DNA from: Spirochaetales bacterium
Lineage (GTDB): Bacteria > Spirochaetota > Spirochaetia > ARS1246
Length of the DNA stretch: 10,939 nucleotides
Direction of reading: 5' to 3'
Assembly (NCBI GenBank): GCA_018644745.1
Contig: JABGPX010000462.1
Span: 1 to 10,939 of the forward strand
Every line of letters begins with the position of its first letter. Position 1 is the first letter of the stretch. A program made the translations under genes and the position numbers. Shown in pieces: positions 1-8,198 of this stretch. The notes beneath the pieces were generated by a model. That model was not told the DNA's origin. It searched no databases and worked only from the letters and a program-made list of their open reading frames with translations.

Positions 1-153
1 ACTGATGAAGCGTCTTACTTTCGAACGATATACGATGACCGTGGTATTCCGCCTGCCACAGTCATCTTCTTGTCCGTAGAGTTCCAGCTCTTTTCCTTTG
101 ATGAGGTTGTGGATATCGAGACAGTAAAAATTACTGATTGGTATATTGACTGA
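1..153 (+). CDS. C-terminal 50 residues of an unidentified protein (5' truncated)
   Basis: Frame 1 is open from the first base to a TGA at 151-153, giving the last 50 residues of a protein whose start lies left of the window. The piece alternates acidic and aromatic/hydrophobic residues (for example VIFLSVEFQLFSFDEV) and ends in DWYID, which looks like beta-strand-rich coding sequence rather than random translation. I do not recognise a family and assign no function. A 90-bp gap separates it from the HD-GYP gene. A possible promoter for that gene begins in this gene's last codons (TTGACT at 146-151, followed by TATTTA at 168-173), so the two may be transcribed separately, but that promoter is weak. 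Confidence 0.55.
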   Translation, partial: TDEASYFRTIYDDRGIPPATVIFLSVEFQLFSFDEVVDIETVKITDWYID

Positions 154-243
154 GCAAATTTAGGCAATATTTATAGCTTTAATGGATTATTGTGCCGATA
201 TTCAAGAGTGTCCGGGTTGGACGGGCTTTAAGGATCAGGCACG

Positions 244-1473
244 ATGCAGAACGAAAATCAGCGGCTCAAGCAGATTATTAGTATAGATTCAGATCTCAAT
301 AAAATTCAGGATCTCGACATCCTGCTTCAGCGAATCCTGAACGAGGCCAGAAAAGCGGTCGGCGCCGACGCGGGTACAATTTATATAAGAAACGGCGATA
401 AGTTAGATTTTCGATATGCTCAAAATGAAACGAAGCAGAAATTGCTGCCTGCCGGACAGAAGCTTATTTATTCATTTTTCAGTGTCGACATCAACAAAAA
501 TTCTGTTTCCGGATATGCGGCGGATACGGGAGAAATTCTCAATATCGCGGATATGTACGACATAGATAGGAATGCTCCTTATAGTTTCGATCCATCATAT
601 GACAAGATTACTCAATACAAAACAATAGCAACTCTTACTTTTCCCCTTCGAACAAATACCGGCGAAATACTCGGGGTGCTCCAGCTTATTAACCCGGTAG
701 ACGAAAAAGGCGAGATTACCAGCTATAGCGAAACCGATGAGTTATTCGCCGACCACTTCGCAGCCAATGCGGCTATTGCCCTACAGCGCGCTCAGATGAC
801 CAGGGCGATTCTCCTTCGAATGAATAGCATGGCTGAATTAAGGGACCCCACCGAGACGGGGCCTCACGTAAACCGGGTCGCATCATACGCAGTCGAGATA
901 TACGACCGATGGGCGTACAATCACGAGGTTGACAGCAGAGAACGCGAACAGACCCGGGATATATTGCGAATGGTGGCGATGCTTCACGACGTAGGCAAAG
1001 TCGCCATTTCTGATGTCATTCTGAAAAAGCCGGGGCCGTTTACTCCTGAGGAGCGTCTGATAATGCAGACACATACGTATCAGGGAGCGCGTCTCTTTAA
1101 TGACAACCAGTCCGAGTTTGACGGTATCGCCCAGGAAGTGGCTCTTACCCACCATGAGTGGTGGAACGGAACCGGATATCCCGGATATATCGATATTAAC
1201 GAAGAAGATTCCGAGAAACTCATGAACCGGATTGGCAAACGCCCGAGAAAGGGGGAAGAAATACCTCTTTTCGGACGTATTGTTGCGATCGCGGATGTAT
1301 TTGATGCTCTTTGCTCCCATCGCGTGTATAAAAATGCCTGGGCGTTTGACGATGTTCTCGATGAAGTAAAGAAGAACTCGGGCAGGCAGTTCGATCCTGA
1401 ATTGGTGGATATTTTCTTTGATATAATGCCTCAAATCAAACAGGTTCGGGAACGCTACCCGGAAAGCGGCTGA
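244..1473 (+). CDS. GAF domain plus HD-GYP domain protein, putative cyclic-di-GMP phosphodiesterase
   Basis: This 409-residue cytoplasmic protein has an N-terminal GAF sensor domain (about residues 20-180, with the GADAGTIYI and LGVLQLINP strands typical of GAF) and a C-terminal HD-GYP domain (about 190-400). Metal-ligand motifs visible are H208 (in GPHVNRVA), H248-D249 (LHDVGK), and H303-H304-E305 followed by G311-Y312-P313 (HHEWWNGTGYP). The usual D of the D-G-x-G-Y-P stretch is N308 here. HD-GYP proteins of this type hydrolyse cyclic di-GMP to pGpG or GMP; the GAF ligand cannot be told from sequence. AAGGA at 230-234 lies 9 nt before the ATG and supports this start. There are no membrane segments. 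polA follows after 144 bp on the same strand with no clear terminator between them, so co-transcription is possible. The family call is firm; enzymatic activity is inferred. Confidence 0.93.
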   Translation: MQNENQRLKQIISIDSDLNKIQDLDILLQRILNEARKAVGADAGTIYIRNGDKLDFRYAQNETKQKLLPAGQKLIYSFFSVDINKNSVSGYAADTGEILNIADMYDIDRNAPYSFDPSYDKITQYKTIATLTFPLRTNTGEILGVLQLINPVDEKGEITSYSETDELFADHFAANAAIALQRAQMTRAILLRMNSMAELRDPTETGPHVNRVASYAVEIYDRWAYNHEVDSREREQTRDILRMVAMLHDVGKVAISDVILKKPGPFTPEERLIMQTHTYQGARLFNDNQSEFDGIAQEVALTHHEWWNGTGYPGYIDINEEDSEKLMNRIGKRPRKGEEIPLFGRIVAIADVFDALCSHRVYKNAWAFDDVLDEVKKNSGRQFDPELVDIFFDIMPQIKQVRERYPESG

Positions 1474-1617
1474 TTATCCTGTCTCATCTCCAATTGCCGC
1501 TGCTTTGACCGCAGCTTCGATGACAAGATGCGGTTTATCGATGTATCCGCAATTCTCTTGCCCTTTAACAGCGCGCTAGCTACACTCTTACTCACCAAAA
1601 CCGCGGGAGTGGCATGA

Positions 1618-4371
1618 ATGTCTGATAAAGCAAAAACCTTAATTCTTATTGATGGAATGGCTCTCGCGTATCGCGGGCATTTCGCAATGACCAGAAACCC
1701 GCGATTCACGAGAAAAAAGGTCAATACCTCGGCGATCTATGTGTTTGCCAACGCCCTTGCGGATCTCCTGCAGACCTATGATCCTACTCATATCGCCGTA
1801 GTCTTTGATACTCCCGAGCCGACACATCGGCACAAGATATATAAGGAATATAAAGAGACTCGAGATGCGATGCCCGAAGATCTGCAGATAGCTCTGCCTT
1901 ATATAGACCGGCTTTGCGGAGCCTTTATGGTTCCGGCGCTGAGATATCCGGGATGGGAGGCGGATGATGTCATAGGAACCCTTGCCCACACCGCCGAGAA
2001 TGAAGGTTTTACAACATATATGGTGACACCGGACAAAGACTATGCCCAGTTGGTGGCACAGAATACCTATATGTGCAAACCGTCCAGCGGGGGAGGGTTG
2101 GAAATACTCGGGATTCCCGAGATCTGCGAGTTATGGGAAATCCAGAATACAGATCAGGTAATAGATATTCTTGGTCTCATGGGTGACGCAAGCGATAATA
2201 TCCCCGGTGTTCCCGGAATCGGGAAAAAGACCGCTCAGAAGCTTATTTCTGAATATCAATCGATGGAAGGCGTATACCAGCATCTCGAAGAACTGAAAGG
2301 GAAACAGAAAGAGAACCTTGAAGCGAATCGTGAGAAGGCCTTTTTCTCGAAAGAGCTTGTTACTATCGTGAGGGATGTTCCCATAAAGCAATCGCTCGAC
2401 GACTTGATTAGAAAAGAATGGAATGTGGCGGCTGTCAACGAGCTGTTCGGTGAACTCGAGTTTGCCACCATCGGCCGCCGTCTCCTTGGTGCTGAGTATG
2501 CCGATATTACCGGCGCTCTCTTTGAAAGCGGCGAATCCGTCGGCGGGATGGAAATTAAAAACCTTGATACAACCGAACACAATTACGGCGTCGCAGCTAC
2601 CGCGGGGGAGAGACAAGAGCTACTGAGGCAGCTCGAGGGACGCAAGGAAGTTTGCTTTGACTTGGAGACCACCGGACTGGATGAAAAAATCTGCGAGATT
2701 GTGGGAATAGCATTTACTTGGGTAAAAGGAAAAGGGCATTTCCTCGTGGTGCCCGATAATCGGAACGACGCGATTGCGATTTTGCATGAGTTCGCTCCTT
2801 TCTTTTCAAATCCCGACTGCCTGAAAATCGGCCATAACATCAAGTTTGATCTATCGGTTTTACGCTGGCATGATATTAAGGTCGCCGGACCATTTTTCGA
2901 TACCATGATAGCCGCCTACCTCTGCGTGCCGGATATGCGGAGGACAATGGATGCTCTTGCTGAGGAGTATCTTCACTACCAGACCGTTCACATCGAGGAA
3001 CTCATTGGAGAGAAAGGCAAAGAACAGAAAACTATGAGGGAAGTTCCAATAGAGAAAATCTCAGAATACGCTTGCGAGGATACGGATATTACATTCCAGT
3101 TGAAGGAGCATTTCACGTCCCGCCTTGCCGAGTTCGGTCAGATGGAAATCTTTTCCGAAATTGAATGTCCTCTGCTGCCGGTTCTCGTGGAAATGGAACG
3201 AGCGGGAATAAAGGTTGATGTGTCGGCCCTCGATGAATTGTCGAAACAGCTGGTAATCGATATCGAACGAGTTTCCGCCAGGATCGAAGTACTTGCCGGT
3301 GAATCATTTAATATTAAATCCCCCAAGCAGCTCGGAGAAGTTCTGTTCGATAAACTCAAACTCGATTCCAACGCGAAACGGACAAAAAAGACGGGCCAGT
3401 ATATTACAAATGAGCAGGTTCTCAGCAGATTAGCTCCCCGGCATGAGATAGTCGAGAAAATCCTTGAATTCAGGATGATGACAAAGCTTAAGTCCACCTA
3501 CGTCGATATGCTTCCGGAAGCCATTTTCGAGCGTACAGGTAGAGTCCATACATCATATGAGCAGGCGGTTACTGCCACCGGGCGCATGCAGTCTCACGAT
3601 CCGAATCTACAGAATATTCCCATTCGAACCGATTCCGGGAAGGAGATACGCCGGGCCTTCGTCGCTGAGGGTGACCAGTACCTGCTGCTCGCAGCAGACT
3701 ACTCTCAGATCGAACTTCGTATAGCGGCAGCTTTGAGCAAAGAGAGCGCAATGATTAAGGCTTTCGAGGAAAATATCGATATTCATACCGCCACCGCTAT
3801 GAAACTGTTTGATACGGGGGAGGAAACAGTAACCGCGGATATGCGCCGCCACGCAAAAACTGTGAATTTCGGCATACTCTACGGCATCTCTGCCTTTGGC
3901 CTTTCAGAACGCTCCGACCTGTCCCGCGGCGAGGCGGCAGATCTCATAAATAATTACTTTGCTCAATATCCGATGCTGAAGTTATGGCAGGAGGAGACAA
4001 TTTCCTTCGCTCATGACAACGGTTATGTTGAAACCATTACCGGCAGGCGCCGCTATTTGAGGGAAATCAACTCACGGAACGCTGCGGCGCGAAGCGGCGC
4101 AGAACGAAATGCTATAAACGCGCCGATTCAAGGAACCGCTGCGGATATGATTAAGCGGGCGATGTCAATAATTCAAAGCAATCTTGTTAAAAAGGGGCTC
4201 GAATCCAGAATGCTGCTTCAAGTACACGATGAACTGGTATTCGAAGTTCTTCAAGAAGAGCGGGAAATAGTAACCCAGATTGTTACCGACGGCATGGTCG
4301 GCGCTCTTCCTCTAAACGTCCCTATTGTCGTTGAGGTCGGCGCCGGACGTACCTGGCTCGACGCTCATTGA
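1618..4371 (+). CDS. polA: DNA polymerase I with 5' nuclease, 3'-5' proofreading and polymerase domains
   Basis: This is a 917-residue, full-length Pol I, the enzyme of Okazaki fragment processing and repair synthesis. The 5' nuclease domain (about 1-290) shows D12, D64 (VVFD), the GWEADD cluster (E114, D116, D117), D139/D141 (TPDKD) and the helix-hairpin-helix GVPGIGKKTA. The 3'-5' exonuclease (about 335-510) keeps all three motifs: D348/E350 (DLETTG), D411 (HNIKFD) and Y484-x3-D488 (YACED), so proofreading should be active. The polymerase part has motif A D694 (DYSQIELR), the O-helix R743, K747, F751, Y755 (RRHAKTVNFGILYG) and motif C D871-E872 (QVHDELV). F751 is the position at which Phe discriminates against dideoxynucleotides in Pol I. 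GGGAG at 1605-1609, 8 nt upstream, supports the ATG. The gene ends 16 bp from the convergent kbl stop with no terminator hairpin between them. Confidence 0.98.
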   Translation: MSDKAKTLILIDGMALAYRGHFAMTRNPRFTRKKVNTSAIYVFANALADLLQTYDPTHIAVVFDTPEPTHRHKIYKEYKETRDAMPEDLQIALPYIDRLCGAFMVPALRYPGWEADDVIGTLAHTAENEGFTTYMVTPDKDYAQLVAQNTYMCKPSSGGGLEILGIPEICELWEIQNTDQVIDILGLMGDASDNIPGVPGIGKKTAQKLISEYQSMEGVYQHLEELKGKQKENLEANREKAFFSKELVTIVRDVPIKQSLDDLIRKEWNVAAVNELFGELEFATIGRRLLGAEYADITGALFESGESVGGMEIKNLDTTEHNYGVAATAGERQELLRQLEGRKEVCFDLETTGLDEKICEIVGIAFTWVKGKGHFLVVPDNRNDAIAILHEFAPFFSNPDCLKIGHNIKFDLSVLRWHDIKVAGPFFDTMIAAYLCVPDMRRTMDALAEEYLHYQTVHIEELIGEKGKEQKTMREVPIEKISEYACEDTDITFQLKEHFTSRLAEFGQMEIFSEIECPLLPVLVEMERAGIKVDVSALDELSKQLVIDIERVSARIEVLAGESFNIKSPKQLGEVLFDKLKLDSNAKRTKKTGQYITNEQVLSRLAPRHEIVEKILEFRMMTKLKSTYVDMLPEAIFERTGRVHTSYEQAVTATGRMQSHDPNLQNIPIRTDSGKEIRRAFVAEGDQYLLLAADYSQIELRIAAALSKESAMIKAFEENIDIHTATAMKLFDTGEETVTADMRRHAKTVNFGILYGISAFGLSERSDLSRGEAADLINNYFAQYPMLKLWQEETISFAHDNGYVETITGRRRYLREINSRNAAARSGAERNAINAPIQGTAADMIKRAMSIIQSNLVKKGLESRMLLQVHDELVFEVLQEEREIVTQIVTDGMVGALPLNVPIVVEVGAGRTWLDAH

Positions 4372-4387
4372 TTCAAGGAGAGCCGGG

Positions 4388-5575
4388 TTAGATGACACCT
4401 AGCTCCAAACCGATTTTCTTGAAGGCTGCTAGAGCGGCATTGAGATCTTCCGTCGAGTGGGCCGCTGATACTTGTACCCGTATTCTTGCTTTGCCAGTGG
4501 GGACCACGGGATAAACAAATCCGATTACATAGATTCCCTCGGACAGAAGCCGGTCGGCGAATTCAACGGCGAGAGGTTCCTCGTAGAGCATTACGGGGAT
4601 AATCGCGGTATCACCTTCAACAATATCAAAACCCGCCTTGCGAAGCTCAGCTTTGAAGTACAACGCATTTTCCGCGAGGGTGCCCCGCAAAACCGGCGAG
4701 CTATCTACCAGCTCGAGGGCCTTCAAAGTCGCACCGGCCACCGCCGGAGCCAAGGTGTTTGAGAAAAGGTACGGCCTCGAGCGCTGTCTGAGCATTTCAA
4801 TAATTTCGCCGCGGCCGGAGGTACATCCTCCGGATGCGCCGCCCAGGGCCTTGCCGAAGGTAGTCGTAATAATGTCGATTCTATTCTCGACACCAAAGAG
4901 CTCGGGTGTCCCGCGCCCGGTCGGCCCGATATATCCGGTAGCATGTGAATCATCGACCATCACCAGGGAGTCGTAGCGATCTGCCAGTTCGCAGATTTCA
5001 TCGAGCCGCGCAATGTCCCCATCCATGGAAAACACACCGTCGGTGCAGATGATGCGATAGGAACACCCCTTTGCTTCTTTGAGCTTCTCCTCAAGATCAG
5101 CCATATCGGAGTGGCGATAGCGGTATCGGCTGGCTTTGCACAATCGCACACCATCGATGATTGAGGCGTGGTTCAGTTCGTCCGAAATTATCGCGTCTTC
5201 AGCGCTAAGTAGGGGCTCGAAAACACCGCCGTTCGCATCGAAACAGGCCGCATAAAGAATAGTGTCTTCGGTTTTTAGGAACTCCGATACTTTCTCCTCC
5301 AATTCCTTGTGAAGTCCCTGAGTGCCGCAGATAAACCTTACGGAGGAAAGGCCATAACCCCAGCGGTCCATAGCCTGCTTGGCCGCATCCACAATTTCCG
5401 GGTGAGCCGACAGACCCAGGTAATTGTTTGCGCAGAAGTTCAGCACCTGCCCTCCAGCTTCGACATCTATCTTCGAACCCTGGGGAGAAGTAATGACCCT
5501 TTCCTTCTTGAAAAGTCCCGAAGATCTTAATCTCGCAAACTCAAGTGTAAGATCCTCTCGCATTTTACCAAACAT
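4388..5575 (-). CDS. kbl: 2-amino-3-ketobutyrate CoA ligase (glycine C-acetyltransferase)
   Basis: This 395-residue PLP enzyme is of the alpha-oxoamine synthase family. It cleaves 2-amino-3-ketobutyrate with CoA into glycine and acetyl-CoA, the second step of threonine dehydrogenase catabolism. Family features are the N-terminal [25 protein letters not shown] (residues 73-86), [11 protein letters not shown] (141-151), the PLP N1-binding D208 with H211 in VDDSHATG, and the Schiff-base lysine K242 in [10 protein letters not shown]. Length and motifs match Kbl better than the BioF or HemA relatives, and the upstream threonine dehydrogenase settles the choice. The start ATG overlaps the stop of tdh by one base (TAATG). 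A strong AAGGAGG-like site (GGAGG at 5585-5589) lies 9 nt upstream inside tdh, so translation is probably coupled. The gene converges on polA. Confidence 0.96.
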   Translation of the reverse strand: MFGKMREDLTLEFARLRSSGLFKKERVITSPQGSKIDVEAGGQVLNFCANNYLGLSAHPEIVDAAKQAMDRWGYGLSSVRFICGTQGLHKELEEKVSEFLKTEDTILYAACFDANGGVFEPLLSAEDAIISDELNHASIIDGVRLCKASRYRYRHSDMADLEEKLKEAKGCSYRIICTDGVFSMDGDIARLDEICELADRYDSLVMVDDSHATGYIGPTGRGTPELFGVENRIDIITTTFGKALGGASGGCTSGRGEIIEMLRQRSRPYLFSNTLAPAVAGATLKALELVDSSPVLRGTLAENALYFKAELRKAGFDIVEGDTAIIPVMLYEEPLAVEFADRLLSEGIYVIGFVYPVVPTGKARIRVQVSAAHSTEDLNAALAAFKKIGLELGVI

Positions 5576-6543
5576 TAAACACCCCTCCTTCTCTCATTGT
5601 CCGATGACAAAACCTTCAGCATGTCCTGGGTCATTGTATCGAGATCATAGTCCGGTTCCCATCCCCATTCCACTCTAGCCGCGTAATCCTCGAGGCTGTT
5701 GGGCCAGGAGTTGGCGATAGCTTGGCGGACCGGATCAACCAGATACGATATTTCAAACTCAGGTATGTATTTTCTTATATACGCCGCCTGGTCTTCCGGA
5801 CAGAAGCTCATCGAGCTTACATTGAAGGCGTTTCGATGACGAAGCCGATCTGGATCGGCTTCCATAAGATCCATCGCTGCCTTTATTGCATCCGGCATAT
5901 ACATCATATCGAGATATGTATCACCTGCCAAAAAACAGATGTATTTTTTGTTTTCTACCGCCTGATAATAGATTTCAACAGCGTAGTCGGTAGTTCCTCC
6001 TCCGGGCGGAGTGACATTGGAAATGATCCCGGGGTAGCGGACACCGCGGGTGTCTACACCGTATTTCTTGTGATAGTAGTCACAGAGCAATTCCCCGGCG
6101 ACTTTTGTTACTCCGTACATTGAGGTAGGCCTCTGAATAGTATCCTGCGGAGTGTAGTCTTTAGGTGTATTCGGTCCAAATGCGCCGATTGAACTTGGCG
6201 TGAAAACCGCGCATCTGTTCTCTCGGGCAATTTCCAGAATCGTAAATAAGCCGTTCATGTTTATGTCCCATGCTTTCTGAGGAAGATGCTCGGCGGTGGC
6301 GGAAAGAAGAGCCGCCAGGTGGTATATAGTATCTATGCTGTGTTCTTTTACAATCGCAGCCAACTCCTTCGCATCCCGGCAGTCAACTTTATAAAAGGGG
6401 CCGGATTGTATCAGCTCAGGCTTTGTCGCATCGTCCCGAATATCCGTTACTATTACATTCGCGCTGCCATATCGATTTCGAAGTGCCGCGGCAAATTCCG
6501 ATCCAAGCTGCCCGAGGGAGCCCGTAAGGAGTATTTTTTTCAT
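5575..6543 (-). CDS. tdh: L-threonine 3-dehydrogenase, short-chain dehydrogenase/epimerase-like type
   Basis: This 322-residue NAD-dependent enzyme of the extended SDR (UDP-galactose epimerase-like) fold is predicted to oxidise L-threonine to 2-amino-3-ketobutyrate. It shows the Rossmann glycine motif G8-x2-G11-x2-G14 (TGSLGQLG), an acidic D34 after the second strand, catalytic S117/S118 and Y143-x3-K147 (MYGVTK), and VRYPGIIS followed by [14 protein letters not shown]. That last stretch is characteristic of SDR-type threonine dehydrogenases rather than sugar epimerases. It is unrelated to the zinc-dependent MDR Tdh of E. coli, so the pathway is the same with a different first enzyme. It sits directly upstream of kbl with a 1-base overlap. 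GAGAGGT about 8 nt before the ATG is the ribosome binding site. Transcription probably starts near 6612 from the promoter at 6619-6647. Confidence 0.93.
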   Translation of the reverse strand: MKKILLTGSLGQLGSEFAAALRNRYGSANVIVTDIRDDATKPELIQSGPFYKVDCRDAKELAAIVKEHSIDTIYHLAALLSATAEHLPQKAWDINMNGLFTILEIARENRCAVFTPSSIGAFGPNTPKDYTPQDTIQRPTSMYGVTKVAGELLCDYYHKKYGVDTRGVRYPGIISNVTPPGGGTTDYAVEIYYQAVENKKYICFLAGDTYLDMMYMPDAIKAAMDLMEADPDRLRHRNAFNVSSMSFCPEDQAAYIRKYIPEFEISYLVDPVRQAIANSWPNSLEDYAARVEWGWEPDYDLDTMTQDMLKVLSSDNERRRGV

Positions 6544-6572
6544 CAGGATTTACCTCTCAACCCGCAGTCCAC

Positions 6573-6601
6573 TTGACAATGTAGCGCTATCCGGGTAAAA
6601 T
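6573..6601 (+). promoter_or_regulatory. Sigma70-type promoter for the XRE/cupin regulator gene
   Basis: TTGACA at 6573-6578, a 17-bp spacer and TAAAAT at 6596-6601 read rightward toward the regulator. The predicted start is near 6608, about 47 nt before the ATG at 6655. The -10 element overlaps the left arm of the palindrome at 6599-6626, so the regulator may control its own gene. No transcript data support this; the call rests on the near-consensus hexamers and spacing. Confidence 0.75.
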
Positions 6602-6626
6602 ATATCAAACTTAAGTTAAGTATATT
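6599..6626. promoter_or_regulatory. 28-bp imperfect palindrome, candidate operator between tdh-kbl and its regulator
   Basis: The outer arms AATATA (6599-6604) and TATATT (6621-6626) and the perfect core AACTTAAGTT (6608-6617) share one dyad centre at 6612.5. Only three of 14 half-site positions break symmetry. The palindrome covers the predicted start points and -10 elements of both facing promoters, the expected position of a repressor site. The likely binder is the adjacent XRE/cupin protein; this is inference from position. Confidence 0.6.
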
Positions 6627-6647
6627 GAACAACGTAATTGGTGTCAA
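6619..6647 (-). promoter_or_regulatory. Sigma70-type promoter for the tdh-kbl operon
   Basis: Read on the minus strand, TTGACA (6647-6642), a 17-bp spacer and TATACT (6624-6619) form a near-consensus promoter. Predicted initiation is near 6612, leaving a leader of roughly 70 nt before the tdh ATG. It points toward the regulator promoter, so the two RNA polymerases would start a few bases apart and move through each other's promoter. Confidence 0.75.
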
Positions 6648-6654
6648 GGAAACT

Positions 6655-7233
6655 ATGGAACCTATTAAACCTCCGTTAATCGGACAAAACATTCAGCGTA
6701 TCCGGAAAGAACAGGGACTTACCCTCGATGTTCTTTCGGAGAAAAGTGGTGTTTCAAAGGCGATGTTGTCTCAAATAGAATCAGAGAAGGTGAATCCAAC
6801 AGTCGCGACAGTGTGGAAAATCTCTCAGGGTTTAAACGTAGAGATAAATGGTCTTCTGGCCGGCGGCGGTGAGGCCGGGCGCAGTTTTCGTGTCACAAGA
6901 AGAAAAGAAATAACGGCTCTTGAAACCGATGAAGCTGGATTGCATATGAAGGTTCTATCCCCGGTATCTCTCGTCGAAGATCTCGAGATGTATCTGCTTA
7001 CATTTGAGAAGGGAGGAAGCCTGGATTCGGCGCCCCATTTTCCGAGAACTAAGGAGTATGTAACCGTAATAGACGGCACGGTAAGAATTCGGGCAGGCGA
7101 GAATACTACTGAATTAAACGCCGGTGATTTTGCCACATATCATTGCGATATCGAGCATTCAATGGAGAACCTCTCCGATGGTCCCGCCACCGTTCACTTA
7201 GTGGTCCGCTTTAACAAAAGGAGCAGAGAGTAA
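6655..7233 (+). CDS. XRE-family HTH transcriptional regulator with C-terminal cupin domain
   Basis: From the ATG the protein has 192 residues. An N-terminal XRE/HTH_3 DNA-binding domain (about 10-65) contains the helix-turn-helix LSEKSGVSKAMLSQIE followed by VNPTVATVWKIS. A cupin_2 barrel (about 110-185) has motif 1 HFPRTKEYVTVIDG (E-x6-G conserved) and motif 2 GDFATYHCDIEHSMEN. Proteins of this architecture are usually small-molecule-responsive repressors of a neighbouring catabolic operon. Here the neighbour is tdh-kbl, so threonine, glycine or a pathway intermediate is the natural ligand guess. The ATG is preceded by AAGGA at 6646-6650. An in-frame TTG at 6625 would add ten residues but lies inside the operator and lacks a ribosome binding site. 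Autoregulation is suggested by the palindrome over its promoter. Confidence 0.92.
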   Translation: MEPIKPPLIGQNIQRIRKEQGLTLDVLSEKSGVSKAMLSQIESEKVNPTVATVWKISQGLNVEINGLLAGGGEAGRSFRVTRRKEITALETDEAGLHMKVLSPVSLVEDLEMYLLTFEKGGSLDSAPHFPRTKEYVTVIDGTVRIRAGENTTELNAGDFATYHCDIEHSMENLSDGPATVHLVVRFNKRSRE

Positions 7234-7272
7234 AACCTCCCTTTGTCCAATTTGCGAAGTCGAGCACCCGGT

Positions 7273-8079
7273 TTATTGTGCTCCGTCCTGTATTGTGCTT
7301 CCCCATTTTGCCAGTCGGGAGGTGATGAATTTAACAACTTGCTTATGTTCATTTTTCCCCTGTCCTTTGATTGAGAGAGGAGCGCCGAATTCGAAATGGA
7401 TAGTTCTTTTTCTCCTAATTTTGCCGAAACCGCTGAGAATCTTGCCATTCTCCCAAAAATCGGTTTTCAGAGCTATTGGAACAACCTTCACCCCAGAGTT
7501 TCTTGCTAATTTCACCCCGAGACTGTTGAAATGTCGCGGATTGAAGTTAACTTTGCGGGTGCTCTGGGGGAATATTATAATCGAGCTGCCCTCGGAGAGT
7601 TTTTTTTCCCCTTCAGTAAGTACTGCTTCGAGGTCTTTCCTCGGATCGGTCCTGCCCACAGTGATTGGTTTTCTCGAGCGCATTACCGGGCCGAAAACCG
7701 GACCTTTTACCAGCTTCTCCTTCACCACAAACGTAACGCGACGGAGCGGGGCGATGAGTACGGGAAGGATTAGGGTCTCGAGAGTGCTCATGTGATTCCC
7801 GATGAAGACGACCGGGCCATCGAGATTTCGGATATGATCTAAACCGGCTACCGAGAACTTGCCGCCGACCTTTTCCATGAGATAGAGGCAGTCGTAGGAA
7901 CTATCGGCCCATGCGCTGTCGTCATAATTTTCCTGGAGAGCTTTTCTGCGCGATCTGAAGACTATGAACATGAATTTCACCAGTAAGGCCCATCTGCTAC
8001 GTAGCAAAATCCAATCCAGAGGCATGAAGCCGGTCTTCGCGGGTGTGTTATATGTATCATTTACAAAATACTCTTTCAA
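7273..8079 (-). CDS. PlsC-like lysophospholipid/1-acylglycerol-3-phosphate acyltransferase family protein
   Basis: This 268-residue protein of the glycerophospholipid acyltransferase (PlsC/LPLAT) superfamily presumably transfers a fatty acyl chain to a lysolipid at the inner face of the membrane. Block I is NHMSTLE (H96, E101), an H-x4-E version of the usual H-x4-D. Block III is FPQSTR (170-175) in place of FPEGTR. Between them lies a KEKLVKGPVFGPVMRS stretch. The same variant blocks recur, as I remember it, in a PlsC-like subfamily of other phyla, so they probably mark a subfamily rather than decay. A short hydrophobic segment (about 24-41) could be a membrane anchor. The start is TTG, supported by AGGGAG at 8085-8090 with 5-nt spacing; the first in-frame ATG is residue 19. 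The substrate is unknown. It converges with the regulator gene and is divergent from the thioredoxin gene. Confidence 0.87.
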   Translation of the reverse strand: MKEYFVNDTYNTPAKTGFMPLDWILLRSRWALLVKFMFIVFRSRRKALQENYDDSAWADSSYDCLYLMEKVGGKFSVAGLDHIRNLDGPVVFIGNHMSTLETLILPVLIAPLRRVTFVVKEKLVKGPVFGPVMRSRKPITVGRTDPRKDLEAVLTEGEKKLSEGSSIIIFPQSTRKVNFNPRHFNSLGVKLARNSGVKVVPIALKTDFWENGKILSGFGKIRRKRTIHFEFGAPLSIKGQGKNEHKQVVKFITSRLAKWGSTIQDGAQ

Positions 8080-8100
8080 AACGGCTCCCTAGAGGCACCT

Positions 8101-8198
8101 CTTTTTACTGCTGCTTTGACCTGCAGCACATACGAAAAACCCCGATTTATATGGTAACCATTCTGTCGGCAAAACAAAAGGTGGGTTTTTCGATGTGC
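8101..8198 (+). repeat. Structured direct-repeat module, copy 1
   Basis: This is the first of two direct copies, 133 bp apart. A small 5' hairpin (TGCTGC, 8-nt loop, GCAGCA; 8109-8128) is followed by a long hairpin. Its left arm GCACATACGAAAAACCC (8126-8142) pairs with GGGTTTTTCGATGTGC (8183-8198) as 6 plus 10 base pairs with one bulged A at 8132. Inside the 40-nt loop, CGAT and GTCG can pair around ATGGTAACCAT. The right arm carries AAAGGTGGG and the ATG of a 15-codon ORF. It does not match any named RNA family I know. Strand is given as plus because the copy-to-copy changes keep pairing on that strand. Confidence 0.7.

Noticed and set aside
883..1434. 183-codon minus-strand ORF opposite the HD-GYP domain
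   Set aside because: It is an antisense shadow of a clearly conserved domain, with no protein-like motifs or start signals.
1455..1724. 89-codon minus-strand ORF across the HD-GYP/polA gap
   Set aside because: Parts read like protein in two different minus-strand frames, but it overlaps the start of polA, lacks an SD and I recognise no family. It could be a decayed remnant but cannot be supported.
6625..6654. TTG start extending the XRE/cupin protein by ten residues
   Set aside because: It lies inside the palindrome just after the predicted transcription start and has no SD; the ATG at 6655 has AAGGA directly upstream.
7262..7283. GAGCAC/GTGCTC hairpin as a terminator between the regulator and acyltransferase genes
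   Set aside because: The stem is only 6 bp with a 10-nt loop and no T-run on either side, and it overlaps the acyltransferase stop codon.
7274..7299. Direct repeat TATTGTGCT
   Set aside because: Both 9-bp copies lie at the end of the acyltransferase gene, are explained by codon use, and have no further structure.
8126..8198. Integron attC site or MITE with terminal inverted repeats
   Set aside because: There is no GTTRRRY/RYYYAAC pair and no integrase nearby. Conservation continues about 25 bp left of the inverted repeat, and no target-site duplication flanks it.
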